Positions 33,352 through 41,984 of a DNA stretch of 64,000 nucleotides are shown here, piece by piece (the stretch's first letter is position 1; each line of letters begins with the position of its first letter). Origin of the DNA: Actinosynnema sp. ALI-1.44 (GTDB lineage: Bacteria; Actinomycetota; Actinomycetes; Mycobacteriales; Pseudonocardiaceae); contig NZ_MTQO01000032.1 in the NCBI RefSeq assembly GCF_001984155.1, forward strand, positions 1 to 64,000, in the 5' to 3' direction. The translations under genes were made by a program, and so were the position numbers. The notes beneath the pieces are model-generated. The model was not told where the DNA came from. It searched no databases and saw only the letters and a program-made list of their open reading frames with translations.

Positions 33352-35690
33352 GCATGCGCATCGGGGTCAGCGGTGGCGCCGTCTTCGGCGTCGAGGACGG
33401 GCCGGACCGGACCGGATACGTCAGCCAGGACACGCCGGTCGACGGGCAGCTGGTCACGCTGCCGGACGGGCGTGCGGTCAAGCAGGTGTCGTTGACCGAA
33501 CTGGAATCCGTGTTCACGCTGCACACGGTGGACGGCGACGGGCTCGACGTGGCCGACGCCGATCCGCTGGCCGGGTATCTCGCGCCCCCCGACAGTGTCG
33601 TGCGGCAAGTGCGTGAGGTCGCTCGGGACGAGCGCGTGGCGGTGTGGTTTCCCGCGCTGCCGACCGAGGCCGCGCCTGAGGGCGACCCGAACACCGCGTC
33701 AGGTGCGTTGCTCGCGTCGCTGGGCGCCGCCGTGGCCGCGGCCGCGCCGGACGGCTGGAGCGGCGTGAGCATCGACTGCGAGGCGCTGGTGTCGCGCATG
33801 GTGGTCACGGTCATGGTGACGATGGCCGACGGCACAGTCCGGCACTGGTCACCGCCGCCCGTGGTCAGCCAGTGGCTGCACCGGTTGCGGATGCGGGACT
33901 ACCACCCGGGCCGGGGCGTGTGGTTCCGCGCCAGGTTCGAGCTCACCCCGAACGCGCCGGTGGTGCGTGACGTCGACGCGTTGAGCCCGTTGAGCTTCAT
34001 GACCGACGCCGAGGACTGCGCCGACGAACTGCGGTTGCTGCCCCGCAACGCCGATGCTGTCCCGCGCTGGCTTCTCGACGCCGCCGTGCGCAGTCAGCAG
34101 GCTGGGCGCAGCGCGTACGCCGAGGAGCCGCTCGCGCCTGGGCGGCCCGAGACGGTCCCGCTGTTCGACGGCCGCGACGACACCGGCCTGCCGACCTGGT
34201 ACCGGCCGGTGCTCAGCCAGCTGGAACGGCAGGCAGTGCTGGAGTACATGCGGTCCGCGCGGCTCGTGCTGTCGGCTCGTGGGCAGACGCGGGACGAGCT
34301 GGCGGGCGTCGAGGACGCGGTGCCGATGGGTTTCCACACCGACGGCCGGTTCGTGTGGTCCAGCGCCGCCTGGTACTACCTGGACAAGCACGGAGTTCCG
34401 CCCGCACTGGCGTTGGTCGAGCACATCCGGTCGGTGCGGCACCAGTTGCCGAAGTCCGTCCCGGGGATCGCGCTGGACCGCGCGTCCGCGCTGGCCATGG
34501 GGCGGCCGTGGAACGAGTCCGAAGTGGACAACAAGGCCAACCAGGCGCTCGGTCCGGTCGAGGCGGCGATCCTCACCCACCGGATCAGCCCCCGGTTCTA
34601 CAGCGTGTTCGCCGAACGGGACGACGCGTGGTGCCTGGTCCGGGACGGCGACCAGTACCGGGTGCAGTGGTCGCACGACGAGCGGACCGCCGTGCTGTTC
34701 GACGACGTCCGGCAGGCCGCCGTGTACCTGGCGGGGCAGCTGGCCGCGAACGGGCCCAGCCTGGAGTACGAGCTGGGGGAGGAGATCCCGGCCTGGCAGT
34801 CGCCGCTGGTCGTGTTGTCCGACGACCCGCCGGTCGAGTCGTTCGCCGCCGTCAGCACGGTGATGATCCAGAACGTCGAGGTCGACCGGTACGGCAGCCA
34901 GGAAGGCAACCTGGTCTACGTCGCCGAAACCCCGTTCGAGCAGCGTGGCCTGCCCCCGGAGTACGCGAACCGCCCGTACCACCGGTACCGGATCAGTGGT
35001 GACCCGTGGCGGGTGGTGTCCGTCGTGGCCGCGGAAGGCGGCCGGGGCTACGTGCTGCCGAAGCCGATCGAGGAGTACCTCCGGCAGGGCTACCTCGAAG
35101 AGGTCGTGGCCCAGGCGGGGCACCCGGGCCTGCCGCCGATCAACGACGACATGCGGGCAGCTGCCGCACAGAACCCGAACGGCTGGGTGTACTGCGCGGA
35201 CCCGGACGTCGACCCGAGGTTCATCGAGGGCATCCCGCTGCCGGTGGTGCTCGGCGGGTACAAGGTCGGCCCGGACGGCCAGTTCACCGGCGAGACCTTC
35301 GTCAACGAGGACTACCGGCCGAGCCCGCGCCTGCGCGGCTACCCGGAGCCGCAGACCGACTTCGAGCTGGTCCTCGGCTACGTGGCGGCCGGGTGGCTGC
35401 CGCACCACGAGATCGTGCCGGTCTCGCTGGAGGCACCGTTCCTGCTGGAGACGGACGGCAACGGCGGCCTGCGCATCGGCGTGGACGGCAACGGCCGCGA
35501 GTTCCTCGCGGTCTACTCGTCGCCCGGGTACGTGCCGCCGGACGCGCAGGCAGTCATGCAGACCTCGGGTCGTGAACTCGCGCCCGCGCTGTCCGGTCTC
35601 ACGGTGATCGTCAACCCCGGCGGTGCCTTCGGCATCGAGCTGCCGGGTGAGGACATCATGCAGGCCGCCGGGGTGCCCCAGCAGGCCTGA
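33348..35690 (+). CDS. T7SS-associated protein with degenerate TNT-like domain
   Basis: A 780-aa protein, GTG start with GGGGGAAG upstream. About 1-250: uncharacterised. About 280-380: a segment frequent in actinomycete T7SS effectors (VPMGFHTDGRFVWSSAAWYYL). About 395-480: a Trp/Cys strand-rich unit. About 505-590: resembles the tuberculosis necrotizing toxin NAD glycohydrolase (VDRYGSQEG, PFEQRGLPPEY, YHRYR with His545), but the glutamine-containing QPGGG-Q-Y loop is replaced by AEGGRGY (562-568), so activity is doubtful. About 600-775: the 'T7SS-associated protein' domain (NEDYRPSPRLRGYPEPQTDF, VNPGGAFGIELPGEDI). It could be a second effector, a neutralised decoy, or an immunity/chaperone factor. 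Confidence 0.65.
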   Translation: MSMRIGVSGGAVFGVEDGPDRTGYVSQDTPVDGQLVTLPDGRAVKQVSLTELESVFTLHTVDGDGLDVADADPLAGYLAPPDSVVRQVREVARDERVAVWFPALPTEAAPEGDPNTASGALLASLGAAVAAAAPDGWSGVSIDCEALVSRMVVTVMVTMADGTVRHWSPPPVVSQWLHRLRMRDYHPGRGVWFRARFELTPNAPVVRDVDALSPLSFMTDAEDCADELRLLPRNADAVPRWLLDAAVRSQQAGRSAYAEEPLAPGRPETVPLFDGRDDTGLPTWYRPVLSQLERQAVLEYMRSARLVLSARGQTRDELAGVEDAVPMGFHTDGRFVWSSAAWYYLDKHGVPPALALVEHIRSVRHQLPKSVPGIALDRASALAMGRPWNESEVDNKANQALGPVEAAILTHRISPRFYSVFAERDDAWCLVRDGDQYRVQWSHDERTAVLFDDVRQAAVYLAGQLAANGPSLEYELGEEIPAWQSPLVVLSDDPPVESFAAVSTVMIQNVEVDRYGSQEGNLVYVAETPFEQRGLPPEYANRPYHRYRISGDPWRVVSVVAAEGGRGYVLPKPIEEYLRQGYLEEVVAQAGHPGLPPINDDMRAAAAQNPNGWVYCADPDVDPRFIEGIPLPVVLGGYKVGPDGQFTGETFVNEDYRPSPRLRGYPEPQTDFELVLGYVAAGWLPHHEIVPVSLEAPFLLETDGNGGLRIGVDGNGREFLAVYSSPGYVPPDAQAVMQTSGRELAPALSGLTVIVNPGGAFGIELPGEDIMQAAGVPQQA

Positions 35691-35701
35691 CCCTGACGGG
35701 C

Positions 35702-36373
35702 TCAGTGGCTGCGGGCGACGATGTCGCCGTACGAGGTGGTCGCGTGGATGTCGAGCTGGGCGGCGGCACCTTCGGAGTTCTTCAGCGCGTTGCTGACGCG
35801 GCCGTAGGAGGTGCCGGCGTCCAGGGTCGCCGAGACCCCGGCGGCGGCGTTGACCGTGATACCACCGGCCTCGGTGCGCAGTACGACCGTGCCCCGCACG
35901 GCCTCGATGACCCGGATGTCGCCCTTGGTCGTGCTGATCTCCGCGGAACCGCCCACGTGGCCGACCTCGACGTCGCCTTCGACCGCGGTGATGCGGACGC
36001 TCGCGGCCTCGTCGACCTTGGTCTGCCGGTAGCCGCCTTCGATGGCGACATCGCCGAAGCGACCGGCGCCGCGGAACTCGGCAGCCTGCGCCTTGGCCTC
36101 GAGCCGTGAACCGCTGGGCAGTTCGACGGTGATCGCCACGGCCCCGGACCGCCCGAAGTACTGGTTGCCCTCGGCGGGGGTGCGGACCCGCAGGACGCCG
36201 TCCGCGTAGTCGACCTCGGTCTGCTCGGCGGCCTTCACGTCACGGCCCTTGCCCGCGTCCGCGGGCTGGACCTGGACCACGGTGTCGGCCCGGTCGGAGG
36301 CGATGAACTGGACGCGACCGGCGGGGATGTCCAGGACGGCGGCGATCGGGGCGGCGGTGTCGAACTTCTGCAT
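35702..36373 (-). CDS. DUF4097-family beta-helix protein
   Basis: A 223-aa protein; the ATG has AGGAG seven bases upstream. Typical DUF4097 (adhesin-like, right-handed beta-helix) pattern of short strands: VRITAVEGDVEVGHVGGSAE, ISTTKGDIRVIEA, VVLRTEAGGITVNAAAG, TSYGRVSN and TSYGDIVA. No signal peptide or membrane anchor. Such proteins are widespread in actinomycetes, often near LuxR-type regulators, with unknown role. Convergent with the toxin operon (11 bp gap). Confidence 0.8.
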   Translation of the reverse strand: MQKFDTAAPIAAVLDIPAGRVQFIASDRADTVVQVQPADAGKGRDVKAAEQTEVDYADGVLRVRTPAEGNQYFGRSGAVAITVELPSGSRLEAKAQAAEFRGAGRFGDVAIEGGYRQTKVDEAASVRITAVEGDVEVGHVGGSAEISTTKGDIRVIEAVRGTVVLRTEAGGITVNAAAGVSATLDAGTSYGRVSNALKNSEGAAAQLDIHATTSYGDIVARSH

Positions 36374-36445
36374 CGTGTTCTCCTGGCTGTTCGTTCGGTC
36401 CCCCGTGGTGGGGCGACCTGGTGACGGGAATGAGATTCGCCCGCC

Positions 36446-36488
36446 GTCCTGACAGCGAACAGCCACGGTCCTGACACGGTGCCTGACA
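36446..36488 (-). promoter_or_regulatory. Three CCTGACA direct repeats upstream of the DUF4097 gene
   Basis: CCTGACA occurs at 36448-36454, 36470-36476 and 36482-36488 (spacing 22 and 12 bp); the first two extend to GTCCTGACA. On the coding strand this reads TGTCAGG. Regular direct repeats about two helix turns apart suggest a site for an activator of the DUF4097 gene. Confidence 0.4.
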
Positions 36489-36504
36489 TGCCGCAGACAG
36501 CCGC

Positions 36505-37308
36505 CTACCAGGGGCGGAGGGTCCCCGCGGCGGTCTGCCGCCCGTGCCGGTCGCGCACGGACGTGGTGATGCCGTCCGGCCCGGGGACGGCACGAACCAC
36601 CATGCCCTGGTGGTCGAACAGGGGAGAGGTCAGCCGGTATTCGAAGTCACCCCGCGGATCATCCCGGTGACCACGCGCGGCCTCGGCCATGGCGAGCGCC
36701 TGCAACGGGCCGTGGGTGAGCAGCCCGGGATAGCCCTCGACGTCACGGCAGTAATCCCGGTCATAGTGGATGCGGTGCGCGTTGTAGGTCAACGCGGAGA
36801 ACCGGAACAGCAGCGTCGGCGAGATCTCGACCGGCCACTCGTCCTCGGCGACCGGCAGCACCGGGCCGTCGTCGGCGACCGTGAGCTGGGAACCGGCGTC
36901 GCGGTAGACGATGTCCTGCCGTTCCTCGACCACCACCGAGCCCGCCTGGCTGACCACGTGCTCGACGACGACGAACGTCAGCGGCCCGGTTCGTCCTTGC
37001 TTGTCCTGTGTCGACGCGACTGTGGTTCGTTTCGTGGCGGGCAGGCCACAGCGCAGCGGACCGTGGGTGCGGACCCGGCCACCGGCCCACATCCGGCGAC
37101 GTCCCGGGCCGGGCGGGGCGGGGACGGTGTCGCGCACCGGATGGCCGTCCGGCCCGAGATCGGCCTGCGCCGGTCGGTCAAGCAGGTAGAACCAGTGCCA
37201 CAGCAGCGGCAGGCCGTCGGTCGCCAGATCGGGCACGGGCACGTCCAGCAACGCGCCCAACGCCTGAGCCGGTTCGGGGAGCAGGATCTCGGTCCGTTCA
37301 TCGCGCAC
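36505..37308 (-). CDS. HTD2/mesaconyl-C4-CoA hydratase-like (MaoC-type) dehydratase
   Basis: A 267-aa protein; GTG at 37308 with GGAAAGA upstream. It has the fused double hot-dog architecture of fungal HTD2 and bacterial mesaconyl-C4-CoA hydratase. The first half contains PLLWHWFYLLDRP and MWAGGRVR. The second half contains the hydratase-2 motif around FSALTYNAHRIHYDRDYCRD followed by EGYPGLLTHGPL, with catalytic His in AHRIHYD. It should hydrate or dehydrate an acyl-CoA/ACP. It is the last gene of a SoxR-MFS operon, an unusual companion. Confidence 0.8.
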   Translation of the reverse strand: MRDERTEILLPEPAQALGALLDVPVPDLATDGLPLLWHWFYLLDRPAQADLGPDGHPVRDTVPAPPGPGRRRMWAGGRVRTHGPLRCGLPATKRTTVASTQDKQGRTGPLTFVVVEHVVSQAGSVVVEERQDIVYRDAGSQLTVADDGPVLPVAEDEWPVEISPTLLFRFSALTYNAHRIHYDRDYCRDVEGYPGLLTHGPLQALAMAEAARGHRDDPRGDFEYRLTSPLFDHQGMVVRAVPGPDGITTSVRDRHGRQTAAGTLRPW

Positions 37309-37331
37309 ACTGCGATCTTTCCAGCTGGCGA

Positions 37332-37805
37332 CTACGTCGAGTCGTCGCGGACCGGCCGCAGCAGGCGGCGAGGGCCGATCCCCGACTCGCCGAGCTTGTC
37401 GTCCTTGTTGACAAGCACGCACCGGTCGATCGACAGGCAGCCGCAGCCCACGCAGTCGGCGAACTTGTCCCGCAGTTGGGTGAGGTAGTGGATGCGTTGG
37501 TCGAGTTGGGCCCGCCACAGCGTGGAGAGCCGTTCCCAGTCCTTGCGGTTCGGGACCCGGTTGTCCGGCAGTGTCGCGAAGCACTCCCGGATCTCGGCCA
37601 GTGGGATGCCCACGCGTTGGGCGATCTGGATGAAGGCCACGCGGCGCAGGGCTTCCCGAGGGTATCTGCGTTGGTTTCCCGGTGTCCGCCTGCTGGTGAT
37701 CAGGTGCTGGCGTTCGTAGAAGTGCAACGCTGACACCGGAACGCCGCTGCGTGCCGACAGCTGGCCGACGGTCAGCTCGGACAGGTGCCAGGCCGGTGGC
37801 TTCAC
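37332..37805 (-). CDS. soxR: SoxR redox-sensing MerR-family regulator
   Basis: A 157-aa protein. The MerR HTH (residues about 10-55, GQLSARSGVPVSALHFYERQ) is followed by a dimerisation helix. The [2Fe-2S] motif is intact: Cys118, Cys121, Cys123 and Cys129 (CVGCGCLSIDRC). The GTG start overlaps the MFS stop by 4 bp. In actinomycetes SoxR senses redox-active natural products and induces exporters; the matching promoter lies upstream of the MFS gene at 39310-39340, giving an autoregulated exporter-regulator operon. Confidence 0.92.
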   Translation of the reverse strand: MKPPAWHLSELTVGQLSARSGVPVSALHFYERQHLITSRRTPGNQRRYPREALRRVAFIQIAQRVGIPLAEIRECFATLPDNRVPNRKDWERLSTLWRAQLDQRIHYLTQLRDKFADCVGCGCLSIDRCVLVNKDDKLGESGIGPRRLLRPVRDDST

Positions 37806-39301
37806 GACCGGCGGACCAGCAGGGCGAAGAGCGCGGCGGTGATGACCAGCACGGCGGTGCTGATCCCCGCGATCAGGTGCAGGCCCTCGGTGAACGCGGC
37901 GCGTGCCGCGGCGAGCAACTCGACGCCGATCGGCGCTGGTGACTGTGCCGCGACGGATATGGCGCCGCTGAGTGTGCTGCGTGCGGTTTCCGCTGCTTCG
38001 GCGGGAACACCGGGCGGGATGTCCATTCCACTGTAGATCGCGGTGCCGACGCTGCCGAGCACCGCGATGCCGAGTGCCCCGCCGAGTTCGGGTGCTGTCT
38101 CGGACAACGCGGACGCCTCGCCGGCCCGGTCAGCCGGCGCTGAGCCGACCACCATGTCGGTGGTGAGCGTCATCATCGGGCCGAGCCCGGCCGAGACGAC
38201 GACGGAACCGATCACCAGAACCGGTAGCCCCCCTGCCGGGGTGACCTGGGTGAGGACGAGGAACCCCGCGGCGGACAGCAGAAGACCGGTGCCGACCACC
38301 ATTCCGGGCGGGACGCGGCGCACGAGTACCGGCGCGAGCGTCGACCCCACGATGACCCCGCACGCCGCCGGTGCCGTCCACAGTCCGGCGTGCAGCGGCG
38401 ACAGGCCGAACACGAGTTGGAGGTACTGCGCCAGGTAGAAGTTCACTCCGAACAGGACGAACACGCCGAACAGCAGCGTCGCCAGCGACACGCTGAACGA
38501 CGGCGACCGGAACAGCCGGAGGTCCATCAGCGGATGGGCCAGCGTGCGCTGCCGCCACACGAACAGAACCGCGACGGTCAGACCGACCACAATGGACACG
38601 ACACCGGCCACACCCAGCCCGTGCTCGGCGAAGCTCTTGAGGCCGTAGATCACCGTGAGCACCGCGACAACGGACATGACAGCGCTGAGCGGGTCCATCT
38701 TCCTGGCTCTGGTCTCCCGGTGTTCCGGCAGCAGCAGCGGCCCGATGACGAGGAAGACCGCGGTGACCGGCACGGCGATCAGGAACACCGCGCCCCAGCG
38801 GAAGTGCTGGAGGATCCAGCCGCCCAGCAGCGGCCCGATCGCCGTGCCCCCGGCGACGCAGGCGATGATGATCCCGATCGCCACCGTCCGCTGCCTCGGA
38901 TCACGGAAGATCGTGGCGGCGAGGGACAACGACGACGGCATCAACGTCGCACCGGCTATCCCGAGCAGTGCCCGCGTCGCGATCAGCATCTCGGCGTTCA
39001 CCGAGTACGCCGCGAGGACGGAGGCCAGGCCGAACGCGGCGGACCCGATCAGCAGCATCCGGCGGCGGCCGATCCGGTCGCCGAGCGTGCCCATCGTGAT
39101 CAGCGAACCGGCGAGCAGGAACCCGTAGATGTCGACGATCCACAGCGATTGGGCGGCGGACGGCGAAAGGTCCTGCGAGATCGCGGGCAACGCGAGGTTG
39201 GGCAGGGTCAGTTCGAGCGACGCGAGCAGGGTGGGCAGGACCAGCACGGCCAGCCCGGCCCACTGCCTGCGTCCGGCCCGCGACGCGGTGTCCGTGTTCA
39301 T
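37802..39301 (-). CDS. MFS drug exporter, DHA2 (14-helix) family
   Basis: A 499-aa membrane protein with 14 predicted helices. Family motifs include the loop 2-3 motif GTLGDRIGRRRMLL and the helix 5 motif C-like region AGGTAIGPLLGGWIL. The start ATG at 39301 lies just downstream of a SoxR-type promoter. It probably exports redox-active or cationic compounds by proton antiport. First gene of an operon with soxR and an HTD2-like dehydratase. Confidence 0.88.
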   Translation of the reverse strand: MNTDTASRAGRRQWAGLAVLVLPTLLASLELTLPNLALPAISQDLSPSAAQSLWIVDIYGFLLAGSLITMGTLGDRIGRRRMLLIGSAAFGLASVLAAYSVNAEMLIATRALLGIAGATLMPSSLSLAATIFRDPRQRTVAIGIIIACVAGGTAIGPLLGGWILQHFRWGAVFLIAVPVTAVFLVIGPLLLPEHRETRARKMDPLSAVMSVVAVLTVIYGLKSFAEHGLGVAGVVSIVVGLTVAVLFVWRQRTLAHPLMDLRLFRSPSFSVSLATLLFGVFVLFGVNFYLAQYLQLVFGLSPLHAGLWTAPAACGVIVGSTLAPVLVRRVPPGMVVGTGLLLSAAGFLVLTQVTPAGGLPVLVIGSVVVSAGLGPMMTLTTDMVVGSAPADRAGEASALSETAPELGGALGIAVLGSVGTAIYSGMDIPPGVPAEAAETARSTLSGAISVAAQSPAPIGVELLAAARAAFTEGLHLIAGISTAVLVITAALFALLVRRS

Positions 39302-39309
39302 GCTGACCC

Positions 39310-39340
39310 ACGCTAAAACCTGAACAATGGTTAAGGTCAA
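39310..39340 (-). promoter_or_regulatory. SoxR-type promoter with 19-bp spacer
   Basis: On the minus strand TTGACC (39340-39335) and TAGCGT (39315-39310) are separated by exactly 19 bp, the over-long spacing characteristic of MerR/SoxR-controlled promoters. The spacer holds the near-palindrome ACCTTAAC-CATT-GTTCAGGT (39318-39337, one mismatch pair). Confidence 0.75.
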
Positions 39341-39687
39341 GCTCGGCAACCGGGTGGTTTCAGGCGTCGCTGAAGTCGCTGGACAGGCTGTCGCGGTGTT
39401 CCGGATGCTGTGCGCAGCGCGGCCCCCGATCATCGGCGCGCCATCCGTTACGGCCGAACAGTTTGTGCGTCATTCACTATGGACATTCAAGGGCAGTGCC
39501 TCTTCGGCAACGACAACCCGGAATCCGCGAGGTGCTCCGGCACGACGTGGTCGCCGATCCGCTGCCCGAATCGGCGTTCGACCTGATCCACGCGCGGCGG
39601 GTGTTCAGAAGCCGACTCGCGTCAGCGGGTGTTGAGGGAGTACACTGCTGACGTAAATTTCCGCACATCCGAGAGTAGGCGGCTGCC
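39341..39687. other. Intergenic stretch with no intact gene
   Basis: 347 bp between the divergent MFS and XRE genes, less GC-rich than its surroundings. It contains a short methyltransferase remnant (listed separately), and TACACT-like AT-rich sequence about 40 bp before the XRE gene, probably its promoter. Confidence 0.4.
39526..39606 (+). pseudogene. Remnant of a SAM-dependent methyltransferase gene
   Basis: One frame reads REVLRHDVVADPLPESAFDL followed by IHARRVF, which matches the conserved 'D...DPLPE.AFDLIHAR' segment of class I methyltransferases. Nothing recognisable precedes it, and it ends within about 45 bp, so only some 27 codons remain. A decayed fragment is the simplest reading. 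Confidence 0.4.
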
Positions 39688-40149
39688 GTGGCCGAGGTTT
39701 CAGCGAACCGAACGCTGTCGGAAAAACTGGACCACCTCTTCCGCACGGTTCGGCCGACCGACGGTCGCGAGTACTCCTACGAGGAGGTCGCCTCGGCGAT
39801 CAGGAAAAACGGTGTCGACATATCGCACACCTACATCTGGCAGCTGCGCAAAGGCAAACGGGACAATCCGACCATCAAGCACCTGGAAGGCCTCGCGCGA
39901 TTCTTCGGCGTCGCCCCTGTCTACTTCTTCGATGACGAGTACGCCGCGAAGGTCGATCGACAACTCGAACTGCTGACGGCGATGGCCGACAGCACCGTGT
40001 CGACCATCGCGGTACGCGCGGGTGAGCTGTCGGCCAGGGCCCGCGAGGCGCTCATCTCGATGATCGATACCGTGCGTGAGCTCGAAAACCCGCCGCCTGC
40101 CCAGTCGCGACGCCGCGCCGGGCGCGAGGACGAACCGCCGGTCGGATAG
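39688..40149 (+). CDS. XRE-family transcriptional regulator
   Basis: A 153-aa protein, GTG start. Residues about 10-85 form the HTH domain of a well-conserved actinomycete subfamily resembling EspR (SYEEVASAIRKNGVDISHTY then IWQLRKGKRDNPTIKHLEGL). A helical C-terminus (ELLTAMADSTVSTIAVRAGE) probably dimerises. It is convergent with a MAB_1171c-type membrane-protein gene and an ImmA/IrrE-like protease gene, with which this subfamily commonly co-occurs. Confidence 0.85.
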   Translation: MAEVSANRTLSEKLDHLFRTVRPTDGREYSYEEVASAIRKNGVDISHTYIWQLRKGKRDNPTIKHLEGLARFFGVAPVYFFDDEYAAKVDRQLELLTAMADSTVSTIAVRAGELSARAREALISMIDTVRELENPPPAQSRRRAGREDEPPVG

Positions 40150-40191
40150 CTCCCGAGCCCGGAACCGGGCAGCACCGCCACCGTCCGACGG

Positions 40192-41391
40192 TCACACCCC
40201 GACCTCGTTGCCCGCGCACTTCTCCCGCCAGGCTTCCACCTCCGCGGAAACCAGGTCCGACTGCCACACCTGCGCGACCTCCAGCAAGAACCGGATTTCG
40301 CTCGCCAGGTCGTGCCCGCCGACCGCGGACAGTTCCGCCTGCGGTGTGGTCGGTTCCGCGTTCGCGCGCTTCTCCTGGCAGCCCAGCCGGACCCAGCAGG
40401 CCACGGCCACGGCCGCCGAAGTGACCCCCAGCAATTCCGCGTGGCGCACGTGCCGATTCAGCCCCCGGGCCGAATCAACGGACACGTAAGGGCTCACCGC
40501 CAGCATTCCGTCACGGATCTCGACGACGCGACGATACAGTTTCCGGCGCGTGCTCCTCATGGACCCGGCCAGATCTGCGAGAGGCCCCCGAACCGGGTCG
40601 AGAACGATCTCCGGAACGGTTGTCACCAACTCGTGCCACAACGGAGTCAGCCGGTGGAGCGTGCGGATGTCCTCCCACCTGCGTCGGAGGTCCGCCGCTA
40701 TCGGCACGGCCGCGCCCGCCGTCAGAAACAGCGCCTCTGTCGCGCAGATCGCGGGGTAAAGCGGTGGAATCCAGGTCCACCGGGTCATGAGGTGCAGAAT
40801 CGAGGACGACATGAGAGCCGAAGCTGTCACGCTCCCGAAACAGAACATCAACAACGCCGCGCGCAACGACCTGCTCTTCGCCGAGCGGCTGGTGCGCCAG
40901 CAAACGAAAGCGCACGACACGCTCGCGGCGATGTGATACAGGAGCAGGAGCAGCCAATACGCGACTGTCGGCTCCGGATCGAGTCCGGAATCAGCGGGCA
41001 CCTTGTGCCGTGCGTGACTCCCCGACCTGAAGTCGATCACCACAAGAACGGCGGCGAGGACCACTGCCAGACCAATGGAGAAACGCGCGTACGCGCGACG
41101 ACCGGTCACGGTGATCACGAAGGTGAACACGGCGGTGGCGGCACACAGCCCGATGATCTCCCGGCCCAGGTCGATCAGATGCGTCGGCCCGAACAATCGC
41201 TCGGCAGCGGCGGAGACAGCGTCGAGCTGCAACGTCATGGCTGTCGCCGCCAGACCGACCGCGAGCCAGAGGGAGCGCTGTCGTCCCGACCTGATCGCGC
41301 CGGGCGCCCGCAGCACCATGATCAGCCACATCAGGGTGACTGCGACGGTTTCCAGCGGTGCCAGCAGCGATATCGGATCGCGGTCGGTCAT
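40192..41391 (-). CDS. MAB_1171c-family putative membrane transporter
   Basis: A 399-aa protein with about seven hydrophobic helices in the first 250 residues (VAVTLMWLIMVLRAP, LCAATAVFTFVITVTG, ALLMFCFGSVTASALM) and a soluble C-terminal half (YRRVVEIRDGMLAVSPYVSV and EIRFLLEVAQVWQSD). This layout is that of the MAB_1171c family, whose function is unknown. The start overlaps the stop of the protease gene by 4 bp. Confidence 0.8.
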   Translation of the reverse strand: MTDRDPISLLAPLETVAVTLMWLIMVLRAPGAIRSGRQRSLWLAVGLAATAMTLQLDAVSAAAERLFGPTHLIDLGREIIGLCAATAVFTFVITVTGRRAYARFSIGLAVVLAAVLVVIDFRSGSHARHKVPADSGLDPEPTVAYWLLLLLYHIAASVSCAFVCWRTSRSAKSRSLRAALLMFCFGSVTASALMSSSILHLMTRWTWIPPLYPAICATEALFLTAGAAVPIAADLRRRWEDIRTLHRLTPLWHELVTTVPEIVLDPVRGPLADLAGSMRSTRRKLYRRVVEIRDGMLAVSPYVSVDSARGLNRHVRHAELLGVTSAAVAVACWVRLGCQEKRANAEPTTPQAELSAVGGHDLASEIRFLLEVAQVWQSDLVSAEVEAWREKCAGNEVGV

Positions 41392-41894
41392 CCGATGCCG
41401 AGAGCCTGCTCGGCACGAGCCAGTTGGCCGGTCGCGATCCGCGGGCCGGGGATTCTCGCCATTTCCTCGACGAACAGGCCGGCCACCTGCTCGGCTTCCC
41501 GTTCCTGGGTCACCGAGTAGTCGGTCCGGCCGAGCACGCGCTGGACCGTCTCCGGATCCAGGTCCTCGAACAGCGAATCGAGCTTCGACGGGTCCGGCCC
41601 GAGCACCGCCAGCCGGTGGTCGCAGATCATGTGGCCGATCTCGTGCAAGACGATGTGATCACGATGAATGCGGCTCGTGCACCTCTCCACGAAAATGTAG
41701 TCCGCCTGGCTGGTGGCGATCCAGGTGCCGCAGATGTCCAAACAGGCTGCCTCTTTCGGGAAGGTACGAACGTGCAGCGGCCTGCCCCGGTGTTCGGCTA
41801 TGCCGCGGCAGAGAACGGCAACCGACATCGGCTGGTCCATTCGCAGAGCACGGACCAGTCGTCGGCAGCGTCGTCGCAAGTGTGACGATCTCAC
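41388..41894 (-). CDS. ImmA/IrrE-like zinc metallopeptidase
   Basis: A 168-aa protein with the zincin motif HEIGH (VLHEIGHMICDH), in which the two His and the Glu are intact; a third ligand is probably in QEREAEQVAGLFVEEM. The start is placed at GTG 41894 because relatives begin near RSSHLRRRCRRLVRAL; an ATG at 41912 is possible. Family members cleave or regulate XRE repressors, so the nearby XRE regulator is an obvious candidate partner. Confidence 0.8.
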   Translation of the reverse strand: MRSSHLRRRCRRLVRALRMDQPMSVAVLCRGIAEHRGRPLHVRTFPKEAACLDICGTWIATSQADYIFVERCTSRIHRDHIVLHEIGHMICDHRLAVLGPDPSKLDSLFEDLDPETVQRVLGRTDYSVTQEREAEQVAGLFVEEMARIPGPRIATGQLARAEQALGIG

Positions 41895-41984
41895 AGTCCC
41901 CCCTTGGCCCATCCGGACCAGCCAGACTCGACATCAGTCTTCCCGAACGCCGAGGGCAGGGTCAAGGGAGATCGTTCGTGACCA

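Noticed and set aside
24057-35690. Complete type VII secretion system
   Set aside because: Only substrate- and accessory-type genes are present; no EccB/C/D/E or mycosin gene is in the window.
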